Below, piece by piece: positions 53,197 to 61,454 of a stretch of 64,000 nucleotides of DNA (position 1 is its first letter; each line of letters starts with the position of its first letter). The notes below the pieces were generated by a model. The model had not been told where the DNA came from. It saw nothing but the letters and a program-made list of their open reading frames with translations, and did no database searches. This stretch comes from Nocardia sp. BSTN01 (GTDB lineage: Bacteria; Actinomycetota; Actinomycetes; Mycobacteriales; Mycobacteriaceae). The DNA lies in the NCBI RefSeq assembly GCF_015354405.1, contig NZ_JADKYP010000003.1, positions 1 through 64,000 of the forward strand. Direction: 5' to 3'. The position numbers and the translations under genes were made by a program.

Positions 53197-53714
53197 TACG
53201 GGGCCCCCACCGCGGGGCTCTGGGGAACGATGCCGGGTTGTATCTGCACCTTCCCGATGGGGCTCGCGGGAGTGTTCGCCATCAGCGCGTTGTATTCGGC
53301 GGCGAATTCTTGATCGGTTTCGACGTACTTCTGGGCGATTGTGCGATGGAGTTGCTGGATTTGGTCAACTATGTCGTAATGCTGTTGCAGAATGTCATAT
53401 ACGTTATTAGAGGTATCGCGGGTAGAGTCGACGATTTTAGCCTTACCGCGGAACCAACCTACCAAGACTTTGGCCGATTCCAGACCCTCGGTTGTTTCAC
53501 CCAGCCCCCAATGCTCGCGTCGAGAGATAGTCTGCGCCATCTGCTGGAGATCTTGAATCTCTTCCTTGAAGGCCTGGCAATCGCGCTCAATATAGACGAA
53601 CTCGTCGGCATTCACCCGAATCTTGTCACTGAAAGCGACAGTGAGCTTGCCATCGTTCGCGTCGGTCAGTGAACTCGCCAGCGGGCCCTGTGGTGCGGTA
53701 GCGCGGTCAGTCAT
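53196..53714 (-). CDS. PE/WXG-like type VII secretion partner protein
   Basis: The 172-residue protein is almost wholly helical: residues 30-65 form a first helix, REHWGLGETTEGLESA supplies a W-x-G-like turn at 69-72, and residues 75-145 a second helix. It carries Tyr130-Val-Glu-Thr-Asp134 (Y-x-x-x-D), the general ESX export motif placed after the helix pair, then a Pro-rich tail. I infer it is the PE-type partner of the PPE-like protein encoded directly downstream. ATG at 53714 follows GGGGAGGA. The gene is clearly lower in GC than the window average, with AT-rich third positions, which suggests transfer. Confidence 0.7.
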   Translation of the reverse strand: MTDRATAPQGPLASSLTDANDGKLTVAFSDKIRVNADEFVYIERDCQAFKEEIQDLQQMAQTISRREHWGLGETTEGLESAKVLVGWFRGKAKIVDSTRDTSNNVYDILQQHYDIVDQIQQLHRTIAQKYVETDQEFAAEYNALMANTPASPIGKVQIQPGIVPQSPAVGAP

Positions 53715-53766
53715 CGCGATTCCTCCCCATTGACATTCGGTGACAACCGATGTCGATCATTCGAAA

Positions 53767-54333
53767 CTACAGGCTTGCCGGAATTGCCGGGGCAATTTCA
53801 CCCGCCAGCCGCTTCGCGATCTCGCATGAGTTTTGGTCGCCCGACTTTCGCCTTGTCGGCGGGTTATCGATGCTGATCTCGATGCTCCCACCCTTTATCT
53901 CGACGTTGATTACGCAGTCGGCGTGGGGGTCTTGCCCAGCCACATGCGAAGTGAGCGCGGGACGACCAGCCACGGTGACCTCTTCATCGACGGAGAAGTC
54001 TTTGTTCGAACGAACCATGGCCAGTGTGATGTTCGTCGTGTCGATCGTCGCGCTGTAGCCATCGGGCTGAATCCACCGACAGCCGCGCCATTTGATGCCC
54101 CCTGCGCCATCCTGGGAATCAACGCCCTTGTTCTTCAGCTGCTCCGACTGAACGACCGACTGCGGAATGTTGCATGCGTCGAATCCAGCCGGTACATCCG
54201 CGGCCACAGTGGCAGTTGCCGATACGCTCTTCGTTACGTTCGGCGATTCCCCGCCCGAGTTGCACCCAGCTGCAAACGCAACGACGCCCAGACCGAGCGC
54301 GATCCCCCGCGTCACCTTCCCCCAGCTGGCCAT
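53767..54333 (-). CDS. DUF3558 lipoprotein
   Basis: The 188-residue precursor has a lipoprotein signal: basic start (KVTRG), hydrophobic IALGLGVVAF and lipobox-like AAGC with Cys24. The mature part begins with DUF3558 features: DVPAGFDACNIPQSVVQSEQLKNKGV, WRGCRWIQPDGYSATIDTTNITL and a Cys near CVINVEIKGG. DUF3558 proteins are cell-surface lipoproteins frequent in Nocardia, often next to ESX substrates. ATG at 54333 follows GAGGGGCGAG. It is the first gene of the cassette on the minus strand, 52 bases before the PE-like gene. Function unknown. Confidence 0.82.
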   Translation of the reverse strand: MASWGKVTRGIALGLGVVAFAAGCNSGGESPNVTKSVSATATVAADVPAGFDACNIPQSVVQSEQLKNKGVDSQDGAGGIKWRGCRWIQPDGYSATIDTTNITLAMVRSNKDFSVDEEVTVAGRPALTSHVAGQDPHADCVINVEIKGGSIEISIDNPPTRRKSGDQNSCEIAKRLAGEIAPAIPASL

Positions 54334-54527
54334 CTCGCCCCTCACGTCTGCCGGTGCCGCATCGCTCGGGGCCGGACCGGCTCACCCGCCCCCGTCAAGC
54401 TCGTTAGACGGTACCGGCCGAACCAGTGGTGTGCAAAGGTAACGACTTGCCGGAACTGCGAAGCATCGCAGGGATATTCGGAAACACTGCGCGCATACCG
54501 TCGCATCGCCCCGGGAGACGGCAACCG

Positions 54528-55730
54528 TCAGCTCAGCAGATCGCGAACCACTCCATCGGCGAGCAGGCGTCCTCGATCGGTCAGGACGAGCCGGTCATCG
54601 GCCACCCGGGCCAATCCTTCGGCGACCACATTCTCGAGCGCCGCACGCCCGCCGGCGTCCAATTCCTCGACCGGAAGTCCGGACCGCAAGCGCACGCGCA
54701 GCATCACCCGTTCGGTGTACTGCTCGGCGTCGGTCAGTGCCTCCCATCCGGCGGCGGGTAGTCCGGCGCCGGAGGCGATGCGCTCGGCGTAGCGGCCCGG
54801 ATGCTTGACATTCCACCAGCGCACCCCGCCGAGGTGGCTGTGCGCGCCGGGGCCGGCGCCGAGCCAATCGCCGCCGTCCCAGTAGCCCAGGTTGTGCCGG
54901 CAGCGGGCGGAAGATGTTGTGGCCCAGTTGGATACCTCGTACCAGCCGAAGCCGGCGGCGGTGAGGCGGGCATCTATGCGTTCGTAGCGGGCGGCGAGGG
55001 TGTCTTCGTCGGGTGCGGGGAGTTCGCCGCGGCGGACCTTGCGGGCCATGGCGGTGCCGTCCTCGACGATCAGGGAATAGGCGGAGACGTGGTCGACCCC
55101 GGCGGAGAGGACCGCGTCGAGGCTGGCGTCGAGGTCGGCATCGGATTCACCGGGCGTGCCGTAGATCAGGTCGAGATTGACGTGGTCGAAACCGGCGGCT
55201 CGCGCCTCGCGAGCGGCGGCCACGGCGCGGCCGGGCGTGTGAGTGCGGTCCAGGATGCGCAGGACGTGGCTCGCGGCCGATTGCATGCCGAGCGAGACGC
55301 GGGTGTACCCGGCGGTTCGGATGTGCTCGAAGAATTGCGGCGAGGTGGACTCCGGGTTGGATTCCGTGGTCACCTCCGCATCGGCGGCGAGGGAGAATTC
55401 GGCGCGGATGGCGGCGAGGACGTCGGCCAGGCCGTCACCGCCCAGCAGCGACGGGGTGCCGCCGCCGACGAACACCGTCGAGACCGGCGGTTGCGGGCTC
55501 GGCAGTTCCGCGAAAGCCGCTGCCGCCGCGGCCACTTCCCCGCGCAGCGCCTCGAGCCACGACTCCGGCGAGGCGCTGGACCCCAGCTCGCCCGCCGTAT
55601 AGGTGTTGAAATCGCAGTAACCGCAGCGCGTCGCACAGAACGGGACGTGCACGTAGATCCCGAACGGCCCGCCGCCGAAATCGCGCAGCGTCGGCGCGTC
55701 GGCGGTCTGTTCGGGAGCGGATGCGGTCAC
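54528..55730 (-). CDS. hemW: Haem chaperone HemW (radical SAM, HemN-like)
   Basis: The 400-residue protein has FGIYVHVPFCATRCGYC with the [4Fe-4S] Cys32, Cys36, Cys39 set and Tyr26, VFVGGGTPSLLG, TTESNPEST, RVSLGMQSA and NLDLIYGTPGE, then the HemN C-terminal domain. It lacks the N-terminal extension and extra Cys of true coproporphyrinogen dehydrogenases, which favours HemW, a haem chaperone, over HemN. GTG at 55730. Equivalent to Rv2388c. The 194 bases between it and the DUF3558 gene contain nothing I can identify. Confidence 0.9.
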   Translation of the reverse strand: MTASAPEQTADAPTLRDFGGGPFGIYVHVPFCATRCGYCDFNTYTAGELGSSASPESWLEALRGEVAAAAAAFAELPSPQPPVSTVFVGGGTPSLLGGDGLADVLAAIRAEFSLAADAEVTTESNPESTSPQFFEHIRTAGYTRVSLGMQSAASHVLRILDRTHTPGRAVAAAREARAAGFDHVNLDLIYGTPGESDADLDASLDAVLSAGVDHVSAYSLIVEDGTAMARKVRRGELPAPDEDTLAARYERIDARLTAAGFGWYEVSNWATTSSARCRHNLGYWDGGDWLGAGPGAHSHLGGVRWWNVKHPGRYAERIASGAGLPAAGWEALTDAEQYTERVMLRVRLRSGLPVEELDAGGRAALENVVAEGLARVADDRLVLTDRGRLLADGVVRDLLS

Positions 55731-55775
55731 CCCACCAGTGTGCCCGGTGCGGCGCAGTGACCGGCGGCACACCGG

Positions 55776-56585
55776 TTAGTCGACCGCTTCCGGCGCCGGT
55801 TGCCCGCGATCGGTCCGATGCGAGCGGGCGTATCTGCCGGGGGTGGTGCCGACGATCTCGGTGAAGGCCGCGATGAAACCGCTCGGGTTCGCCCACCCGC
55901 AGGCGTGCGCGGCATATGTCGCGTCGTGGCCCTCGGCGAGCAGCACGAGGGCGTGCGAGATGCGCAGCTGGGTGCGCCATTCGTAGAAGGTCATGCCGAG
56001 CTCGTCGTGGAAGAGCCGGCTCAGCGTGCGCGCGCCCGCGCCGACCGCCCGCCCGAGTTCGGCCAGCGGGGTGGTGTCGGCGGGGTTGTCGTACAGGATC
56101 CGCGCGACGGCCTGCAACCGGTCGTCGCGGGGTTGCGGCAGTTGCAGCGGCTGCTCGTGCGCTTCGCGGAGTTCGTCGACGAGGACGCGGTGCAGCCGGG
56201 CGCGCGCGCCGCGGTCGTGGTCGCGGGGCCCGGTGAGACTGAGGAAGACCTCGCGGGCCAGATCGGTGGCCCCGAATACCGCGGGGCGATCCGGTAGCCG
56301 CCGGGCCGGCGCCGCGGGGAGAAAGACGATCCGCATGTCGGTGCGTCCGTGCGCGCGATGCTGATGCGTGAATCCGGCTGGGGTCCAGCCGATTCGGTTG
56401 GCCGGCACGATCGACGTCCCGCGATCGGTGTGCACCGAGAGCACACCGCGGGCGGCGTACACCAGATGCCCGCGCGCATGGGCGTGGACCGAACTCGACG
56501 CTCCCGAAGCCCACTGGTGCACGCCCCCGGACGGCCACAGACGCGACGTCGGACCCGTTTCGGCGACGTGGCGGCGAACGGGCAT
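55776..56585 (-). CDS. AraC-family regulator with cupin domain
   Basis: The 269-residue protein has an N-terminal cupin (residues 25-85: SSVHAHARGHLVYAARGVLSVHTDRGTSIVPANRIGWTPAGFTH) and a C-terminal AraC helix-turn-helix pair (LAELGRAVGAGARTLSRLFHDELGMTFYEWRTQLRISHALVLLAEGHDATYAAHACGWANPSGFIAAF). This is the YqhC/EutR-like sensing type without a large effector domain. ATG at 56585. It is divergent from the oxidoreductase at 56640 with only 54 bases between starts, so it probably controls that gene. Confidence 0.9.
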   Translation of the reverse strand: MPVRRHVAETGPTSRLWPSGGVHQWASGASSSVHAHARGHLVYAARGVLSVHTDRGTSIVPANRIGWTPAGFTHQHRAHGRTDMRIVFLPAAPARRLPDRPAVFGATDLAREVFLSLTGPRDHDRGARARLHRVLVDELREAHEQPLQLPQPRDDRLQAVARILYDNPADTTPLAELGRAVGAGARTLSRLFHDELGMTFYEWRTQLRISHALVLLAEGHDATYAAHACGWANPSGFIAAFTEIVGTTPGRYARSHRTDRGQPAPEAVD

Positions 56586-56639
56586 AACGTGGCATTCTAT
56601 CGGTGGTCGGCCGCCCCCCTGGTCCACGACAGTGAACGC

Positions 56640-57635
56640 ATGAGCGAGACGACGATGCGTGCGGTGGTTTGTGTGCGAGCCGGCGGACCTGAGGTGCTGG
56701 AGATCGCAGAGCGCCCGATTCCCCAGGTCAGGCCGGGATGGAGCCTGGTGCGGGTGCGCGGAGCGGGGGTGAACCGCTCGGAACTGCGGACCCGGCAGGG
56801 CCATTCCCCGGCGGTCGGGTTCCCGCGCGTACTCGGTATCGAATGCGTGGGCGACGTGGTGGCCTCGACCGATCCCAACCTGCCGGAGGGGACGACGGTC
56901 GCGGCGGTGATGGGCGGGATGGGACGCGAATTCGACGGCGGATACGCGGAATTCGCGGTGCTGCCGAACGCGCTGCTGATGCCGATCCGCACCACATTGC
57001 CGTGGCACGTGCTCGCCGCACTGCCCGAAACGTATCTGACCGCGCACGGCGCGCTGGCGACCTCGGGTGTTCTGTCCGCGGGGCGGCAGCGCGCGGCGCG
57101 GCTGCTGATTCGCGGCGGAACCTCGTCGGTGGGCATGGCCGCGATCTCCCTCGCGGCCGCCGAGGGTATCGACACCGCGACCACGACCCGGCGGCCCGCG
57201 AAGGTGTCGGCGCTGATCGCGTCCGGCGCCGATCACGTCCTGGCCGACGACGGCGGATCCCTGGCCGAAGCCGTGCACGCGATCTGGCCCGAGGGCCCCG
57301 ACTACGTCCTGGATCTGGTCGGGGCGCGTACGGCAGTGGATTCGCTTCGTGTGGTCCGCCGCGGCGGCACGGTGTGTGTGGCGGGCTCGCTCAGCGGCTG
57401 GCTGATCCCGGACTTCGAGCCGATCGCGATGATCCCGTCCGGAACCGGGCTCACCGCCTTCCACAGCGAGGAGTGCGCCGGCAGCACGGCCGTGTTGCAG
57501 CGCATCGTCGACAGCGTCGAAGCGGGTGTTCTGCATCCGAATATCGACCGGGTCGTCGCGCTGGACGACATCGCCGAGGCTCACCGCCGGATGGAGAACG
57601 ACGAGGCGACCGGAAAGCTCGTCGTACTGCCCTGA
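56640..57635 (+). CDS. Zinc-free MDR oxidoreductase (quinone reductase-like)
   Basis: The 331-residue protein starts TTMRAVVCVRAGGPEVLEIAERPIP and has GAGVNRSELRTRQGH, VLGIECVGDVV, and the cofactor loop LIRGGTSSVGMAAISLAA, ending GKLVVLP. The zinc-ligand Cys set of alcohol dehydrogenases is absent. It likely reduces a quinone, aldehyde or enone with NADPH. ATG at 56640; MRAVV at 56655 is an alternative. The divergent AraC regulator and the single-gene transcript suggest a small inducible detoxification unit. Confidence 0.85.
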   Translation: MSETTMRAVVCVRAGGPEVLEIAERPIPQVRPGWSLVRVRGAGVNRSELRTRQGHSPAVGFPRVLGIECVGDVVASTDPNLPEGTTVAAVMGGMGREFDGGYAEFAVLPNALLMPIRTTLPWHVLAALPETYLTAHGALATSGVLSAGRQRAARLLIRGGTSSVGMAAISLAAAEGIDTATTTRRPAKVSALIASGADHVLADDGGSLAEAVHAIWPEGPDYVLDLVGARTAVDSLRVVRRGGTVCVAGSLSGWLIPDFEPIAMIPSGTGLTAFHSEECAGSTAVLQRIVDSVEAGVLHPNIDRVVALDDIAEAHRRMENDEATGKLVVLP

Positions 57636-57720
57636 CCGACGGGCTCGGCACGCCACCGAACGGACCCGCCGGTACGGCAATCGGCGAATCCGCTTGATCT
57701 ATGACGCATCTCACAAATTA

Positions 57721-57744
57721 GGACGGCCGTCCAGGGAATTTCCC
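57721..57744. promoter_or_regulatory. Two adjacent palindromes before the sulfate-assimilation leader
   Basis: A perfect 12-base palindrome GGACGG-CCGTCC (57721-57732) is followed at once by GGGAA-T-TTCCC (57734-57744) and then CCGC-T6-GCGG (57743-57756). They lie 66-90 bases before the leader peptide ATG, a typical place for a repressor or activator of the sulfur genes. The regulator is unknown. Confidence 0.5.
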
Positions 57745-57809
57745 GCTTTTTTGCGGAGAATATGACCCACCCGTCGGAAAGACCCATCTGACATGGCACA
57801 ATAACTTCC

Positions 57810-57902
57810 ATGACCGGACTTGGAGTACGACTCGTGGCGCGCCGCCATGTCGACTTCAAGCGTGTCTGCAGTGCCAGTTGTCTGCCGGATCGCCTCCGGT
57901 AG
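57810..57902 (+). CDS. Cys-containing leader peptide of the sulfate-assimilation operon
   Basis: A 30-codon frame starts ATG 57810 and ends TAG 57900-57902. Its product is MTGLGVRLVARRHVD, then FKRVCSASCLPDRLR, with Cys at positions 20 and 24. The LV-x-RRHVD-x-x-RVCSxxC pattern is that of the putative leader peptides found upstream of cysteine and sulfur genes in actinobacteria. No ribosome site precedes it, and a CAATAA -10-like element at 57799-57804 would place transcription start at or next to the ATG (leaderless). Slow translation at the Cys codons when cysteine is low would change folding of the following 130 bases and open the sir ribosome site. The longer plus-strand frame at 57820 is its shadow. 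Confidence 0.7.
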   Translation: MTGLGVRLVARRHVDFKRVCSASCLPDRLR

Positions 57903-58005
57903 CTCGGCCTCCCCTCTCCCGGTTCCCGGCATCCGTCGCGATGCCCATCGGTCCGATTCGCTGAACACCGAAGGCGCGAGCCAGCCCCTCCCGCCTGCCG
58001 CAAGG

Positions 58006-58025
58006 CCTGATCCATCTTCTTCAGG
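58006..58025 (+). promoter_or_regulatory. Hairpin covering the sir ribosome-binding site
   Basis: CCTGA (58006-58010) can pair with TCAGG (58021-58025), which includes the first bases of the sir Shine-Dalgarno AGGAGC. A second hairpin GGCATC/GATGCC lies upstream (57928-57945). Both fall between leader stop and sir start, as expected for attenuation or translational masking. Confidence 0.45.
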
Positions 58026-58034
58026 AGCGACCCT

Positions 58035-59813
58035 ATGACGTCGAGTACCGACGCCGGTCCCACCCCCGAGTCCGTTCGCGCCGATCGTGAACGCCTCGCC
58101 CGTGAGCGTCGTGCCCGGCCCCGTCCGGAGGCCTCCGGGCCGCGCGAACGCACCGGCAAGCCGGTCCGCCGCAAGTCCGAGGGCCAGTGGGCCCTCGGTT
58201 ACCGGGAGCCGTTGAACGCGAACGAGCAGAGCAAGAAGGACGACAATCCGCTCAACGTCCGCGCGCGTATCGAGAACATCTACGCCAAGGGCGGATTCGA
58301 CTCGATCGACAAGAGCGATCTGCGCGGCCGCTTCCGCTGGTGGGGCCTCTACACCCAGCGCGAGCAGGGCTACGACGGCACCTGGACCGGTGACGAGAAC
58401 ATCGATCTGCTCGAAGCCAAGTACTTCATGATGCGCATCCGCTGCGACGGCGGCGCGCTGAACGTCGAGCAGGTGCGCACCCTCGGCCAGATCTCCACCG
58501 AGTTCGGCCGCGATACCGCCGATCTGTCCGACCGCGAGAATCTGCAGTACCACTGGATCGAGATCGAGAACGTCCCGGAGATCTGGCGGCGCATCGAGGC
58601 GGTCGGCCTGCAGACCACCGAAGCGTGCGGCGACTGCCCGCGCGTGGTCCTCGGTTCCCCGCTGGCCGGTGAGTCGCTGAACGAGGTGGTCGACGGCAGC
58701 TGGGCGGTCGAGGAGATCACCCGGCGCTATATCGGCAAGAAGGAGTACTCGAACCTTCCCCGCAAGTTCAAGACCGCGATCTCCGGCCAGCAGGATGTGG
58801 TCCACGAGATCAACGACGTCGCGTTCGTCGGCGTCGAACATCCCGAACACGGCCCCGGATTCGACCTGTGGGTCGGCGGCGGCCTGTCCACCAACCCGAT
58901 GCTCGCGCAGCGGGTCGGTGCGTGGGTGCCGCTGGAAGAGGTGCCGGATGTGTGGGAAGCCGTCGTCTCGCTGTTCCGTGACTACGGGTACCGCCGGCTG
59001 CGGACCAAGGCGCGGTTGAAGTTCCTCATCAAGGACTGGGGCATCGAGAAATTCAGAGAAGTTCTCGAAACCAAGTATCTGCAGCGCAAGCTCGTCGACG
59101 GCCCGGCGCCGGAGAAGCCGGCCCGGCCGATCGACCATGTGGGCGTGCAGCGGCTGCGCAACGGTCTCAACGCGATCGGCTTCTCCCCGATCGCCGGCCG
59201 CGTCTCGGGCACGATCCTGACCAAGGTCGCCGACGCCGTCGAACGTGTCGGCGCGGACCGGATCCGGTTCACCCCGTACCAGAAGATCGTCGTGCTCGAC
59301 GTCCCCGACGACAAGGTCGAGGAACTGATCGCCGAACTGGAACCGCTGGGCCTGCAGGCCCGGCCGTCGGCCTGGCGGCGAAACCTGCTGGCCTGCAGTG
59401 GTATCGAGTTCTGCAAGCTCTCGTTCGTGGAGACCCGTAAGCGTTCGCAGGTGCTGGCGCCCGAACTCGACCGGCGCCTGGCCGATATCAACGCTCAGCT
59501 CGACGTGCCGGTCACGATCAACATCAACGGCTGCCCCAACTCGTGCGGCCGTTCGCAGATCGCCGACATCGGCTTCAAGGGCCAGCTCGTGGACGACGGC
59601 GACGGGAATCAGGTGGAGGGCTACCAGGTTCACCTCGGTGGCAGCCTCGGGCTCGACAGCGGCTTCGGCCGCAAGCTGCGCCAGCACAAGGTGACCAGCG
59701 AGGAGCTCGGCGACTACATCGAGCGTGTCGTCCGCAATTTCGTCAAGAACCGCAACGACGGTGAGCGGTTCGCGCAATGGGCTGTCCGCGCCGACGAGGC
59801 CGACCTTCGGTAA
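58035..59813 (+). CDS. sir: Assimilatory sulfite reductase (ferredoxin)
   Basis: The 592-residue protein is a single-chain ferredoxin-dependent sulfite reductase: two half-repeats with FMMRIRCDGG and RIRFTPYQKIVVL, and the sirohaem-[4Fe-4S] ligands Cys454 and Cys460 (CSGIEFC) and Cys500 and Cys504 (CPNSC). Residues 1-45 are a basic extension. It reduces sulfite to sulfide with six electrons. ATG at 58035 follows AGGAGCG. It is first in the sir-cysH-cysD-cysN-chelatase operon and equals SirA/NirA (Rv2391) of mycobacteria. The leader peptide upstream suggests control by cysteine. Confidence 0.94.
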   Translation: MTSSTDAGPTPESVRADRERLARERRARPRPEASGPRERTGKPVRRKSEGQWALGYREPLNANEQSKKDDNPLNVRARIENIYAKGGFDSIDKSDLRGRFRWWGLYTQREQGYDGTWTGDENIDLLEAKYFMMRIRCDGGALNVEQVRTLGQISTEFGRDTADLSDRENLQYHWIEIENVPEIWRRIEAVGLQTTEACGDCPRVVLGSPLAGESLNEVVDGSWAVEEITRRYIGKKEYSNLPRKFKTAISGQQDVVHEINDVAFVGVEHPEHGPGFDLWVGGGLSTNPMLAQRVGAWVPLEEVPDVWEAVVSLFRDYGYRRLRTKARLKFLIKDWGIEKFREVLETKYLQRKLVDGPAPEKPARPIDHVGVQRLRNGLNAIGFSPIAGRVSGTILTKVADAVERVGADRIRFTPYQKIVVLDVPDDKVEELIAELEPLGLQARPSAWRRNLLACSGIEFCKLSFVETRKRSQVLAPELDRRLADINAQLDVPVTININGCPNSCGRSQIADIGFKGQLVDDGDGNQVEGYQVHLGGSLGLDSGFGRKLRQHKVTSEELGDYIERVVRNFVKNRNDGERFAQWAVRADEADLR

Positions 59814-59826
59814 CGGGAGATTCAGT

Positions 59827-60543
59827 ATGGCAACCACTTTGGACAAGCTGAGCGAAGCCGAGCTGCGCAGGATCGCCGAGGACGGCGCGGCGCAGCTGGG
59901 CCCGGACGCTTCGGCGACGGAGCTGCTGCAGTGGACCGAGGACACCTTCGGTTCCGGCTACATCGTCGCCTCGAACATGCAGGACGCGGTGCTGGTGCAG
60001 CTGGCCGCGCAGGTGCGGCCCGGTGTCGACATCCTCTTCCTCGACACCGGCTACCACTTCGCCGAGACCATCGGCACCCGGGACGCGGTCGAGACCGTGT
60101 ACGGCGTGAACATCGTGAACGTGCGGCCCGAACACACTGTCGCCGAACAGGATCGGCTGCTCGGCAAGGATCTGTTCGCCCGCGACGCCGGTGAATGCTG
60201 CCGGCTGCGCAAGGTGGTGCCGCTGAAGAAATCGCTGGCTCCCTACAACGCGTGGGTGACCGGCATCCGGCGTGTGGAGGCCCCGACCCGGGCCAACGCG
60301 CCCCTGATCTCCTTCGACGAGGGCTTCGGCCTGGTGAAGATCAACCCGATCGCCGCCTGGTCCGACGACGAGATTGCCGCGTACATCGACCAGCACGGCA
60401 TTCTCGTCAACCCCCTCGTCGAGGAGGGATATCCGTCCATCGGTTGCGCTCCGTGCACGCGGAAGCCGGAACCGGGATCCGATCCGCGAAGCGGCCGTTG
60501 GGCCGGCCTCGCCAAGACCGAATGCGGGTTGCACGCCTCATGA
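59827..60543 (+). CDS. cysH: APS reductase (adenylyl-sulfate reductase, thioredoxin type)
   Basis: The 238-residue protein has the PAPS/APS reductase core (SNMQDAVLVQLAAQ, FLDTGYHF) and the iron-sulfur Cys set Cys124-Cys125 (CCRLRKVVPL) and Cys207/Cys210 (CAPC), which marks APS rather than PAPS reduction. The catalytic Cys233 lies in the C-terminal ECGLH. It reduces APS to sulfite with thioredoxin. ATG at 59827 is chosen; GGGAG lies 9 bases upstream and the sir stop 13 bases away. Its stop overlaps the cysD start (ATGA). Confidence 0.94.
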   Translation: MATTLDKLSEAELRRIAEDGAAQLGPDASATELLQWTEDTFGSGYIVASNMQDAVLVQLAAQVRPGVDILFLDTGYHFAETIGTRDAVETVYGVNIVNVRPEHTVAEQDRLLGKDLFARDAGECCRLRKVVPLKKSLAPYNAWVTGIRRVEAPTRANAPLISFDEGFGLVKINPIAAWSDDEIAAYIDQHGILVNPLVEEGYPSIGCAPCTRKPEPGSDPRSGRWAGLAKTECGLHAS

Positions 60544-61454
60544 CTTCAACGGTGACCGAGACACAATTCGATACTCTTGCCGCCCTCGAGAGCGAAGCCA
60601 TCCACATTTTCCGTGAGGTGGCGGGCGAATTCGAGCGGCCGGTGATCCTGTTCTCCGGTGGGAAGGACTCCACGGTCCTGCTGCATCTGGCGCTGAAGGC
60701 CTTCTGGCCCGCGCCGCTGCCGTTCTCGCTGCTGCACGTGGACACCGGCCACAACCTCGACGAGGTGCTGGCCTTCCGTGACCACGTGGTCGAGAAGTAC
60801 GGGCTGCGATTGCACGTCGCCAGCGTCGAGGAGTACCTCGCCGACGGCCGGCTCACCGAGCGGCCCGACGGCATCCGTAACCCGCTGCAGACCGTGCCGC
60901 TGCTGGACGCCATCGCCGAGAATCGCTTCGACGCGGTCTTCGGTGGCGGCCGGCGCGACGAGGAGCGTTCGCGGGCCAAGGAGCGGATCTTCTCGCTGCG
61001 CGACGCGTTCGGCCGCTGGGACCCGAAGCGGCAGCGCCCGGAACTGTGGAACCTGTACAACGGCCGGCACGCGCCCGGTGAGCACGTGCGGGTGTTCCCG
61101 CTGAGCAACTGGACCGAACTCGACATCTGGCGCTACATCGCGCGCGAGAACGTCGAACTCGCGACGATCTACTACGCGCACGAGCGGCCCGTGTACCAGC
61201 GCGACGGCATGTGGATGACCCCCGGTTCCTGGGGTGGTCCGCGCGAGGGTGAGGAGCTGGTCGTCAAGTCGGTCCGCTACCGCACCGTCGGAGACGGATC
61301 CACCACCGGCGCAATACTTTCCGATGCCGCGACCAACGACGACATCCTCGCCGAGGTCGCCGCCTCGCGACTCACCGAACGTGGCGCGACCCGCGGCGAC
61401 GACCGCGTCTCCGAGGCCGCCATGGAAGACCGCAAGCGAGAGGGTTATTTCTGA
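60540..61454 (+). CDS. cysD: Sulfate adenylyltransferase subunit 2
   Basis: The 304-residue protein has SGGKDSTVLLHLALKAF (PP-loop), HVDTGHNLDEV, GGGRRDEERSRAKERIFS and the C-terminal DRKREGYF tail shared by CysD proteins. With CysN it makes APS from sulfate and ATP, driven by GTP hydrolysis. ATG at 60540 overlaps the cysH stop, and its TGA overlaps the cysN ATG by one base, so all three are translationally coupled. In M. tuberculosis cysDN lie elsewhere, so this grouping differs. Confidence 0.95.
   Translation: MTSTVTETQFDTLAALESEAIHIFREVAGEFERPVILFSGGKDSTVLLHLALKAFWPAPLPFSLLHVDTGHNLDEVLAFRDHVVEKYGLRLHVASVEEYLADGRLTERPDGIRNPLQTVPLLDAIAENRFDAVFGGGRRDEERSRAKERIFSLRDAFGRWDPKRQRPELWNLYNGRHAPGEHVRVFPLSNWTELDIWRYIARENVELATIYYAHERPVYQRDGMWMTPGSWGGPREGEELVVKSVRYRTVGDGSTTGAILSDAATNDDILAEVAASRLTERGATRGDDRVSEAAMEDRKREGYF

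Noticed and set aside
57820-58038. A 72-codon frame upstream of sir as a protein gene
   Set aside because: It is Ser/Pro-rich without a ribosome site and overlaps the leader peptide frame, which has the recognised motif.
57711-59945. A 744-codon open frame on the minus strand
   Set aside because: It lies opposite sir and its leader; sir has all cluster ligands, and the minus product is low-complexity Leu/Asp/Val sequence.
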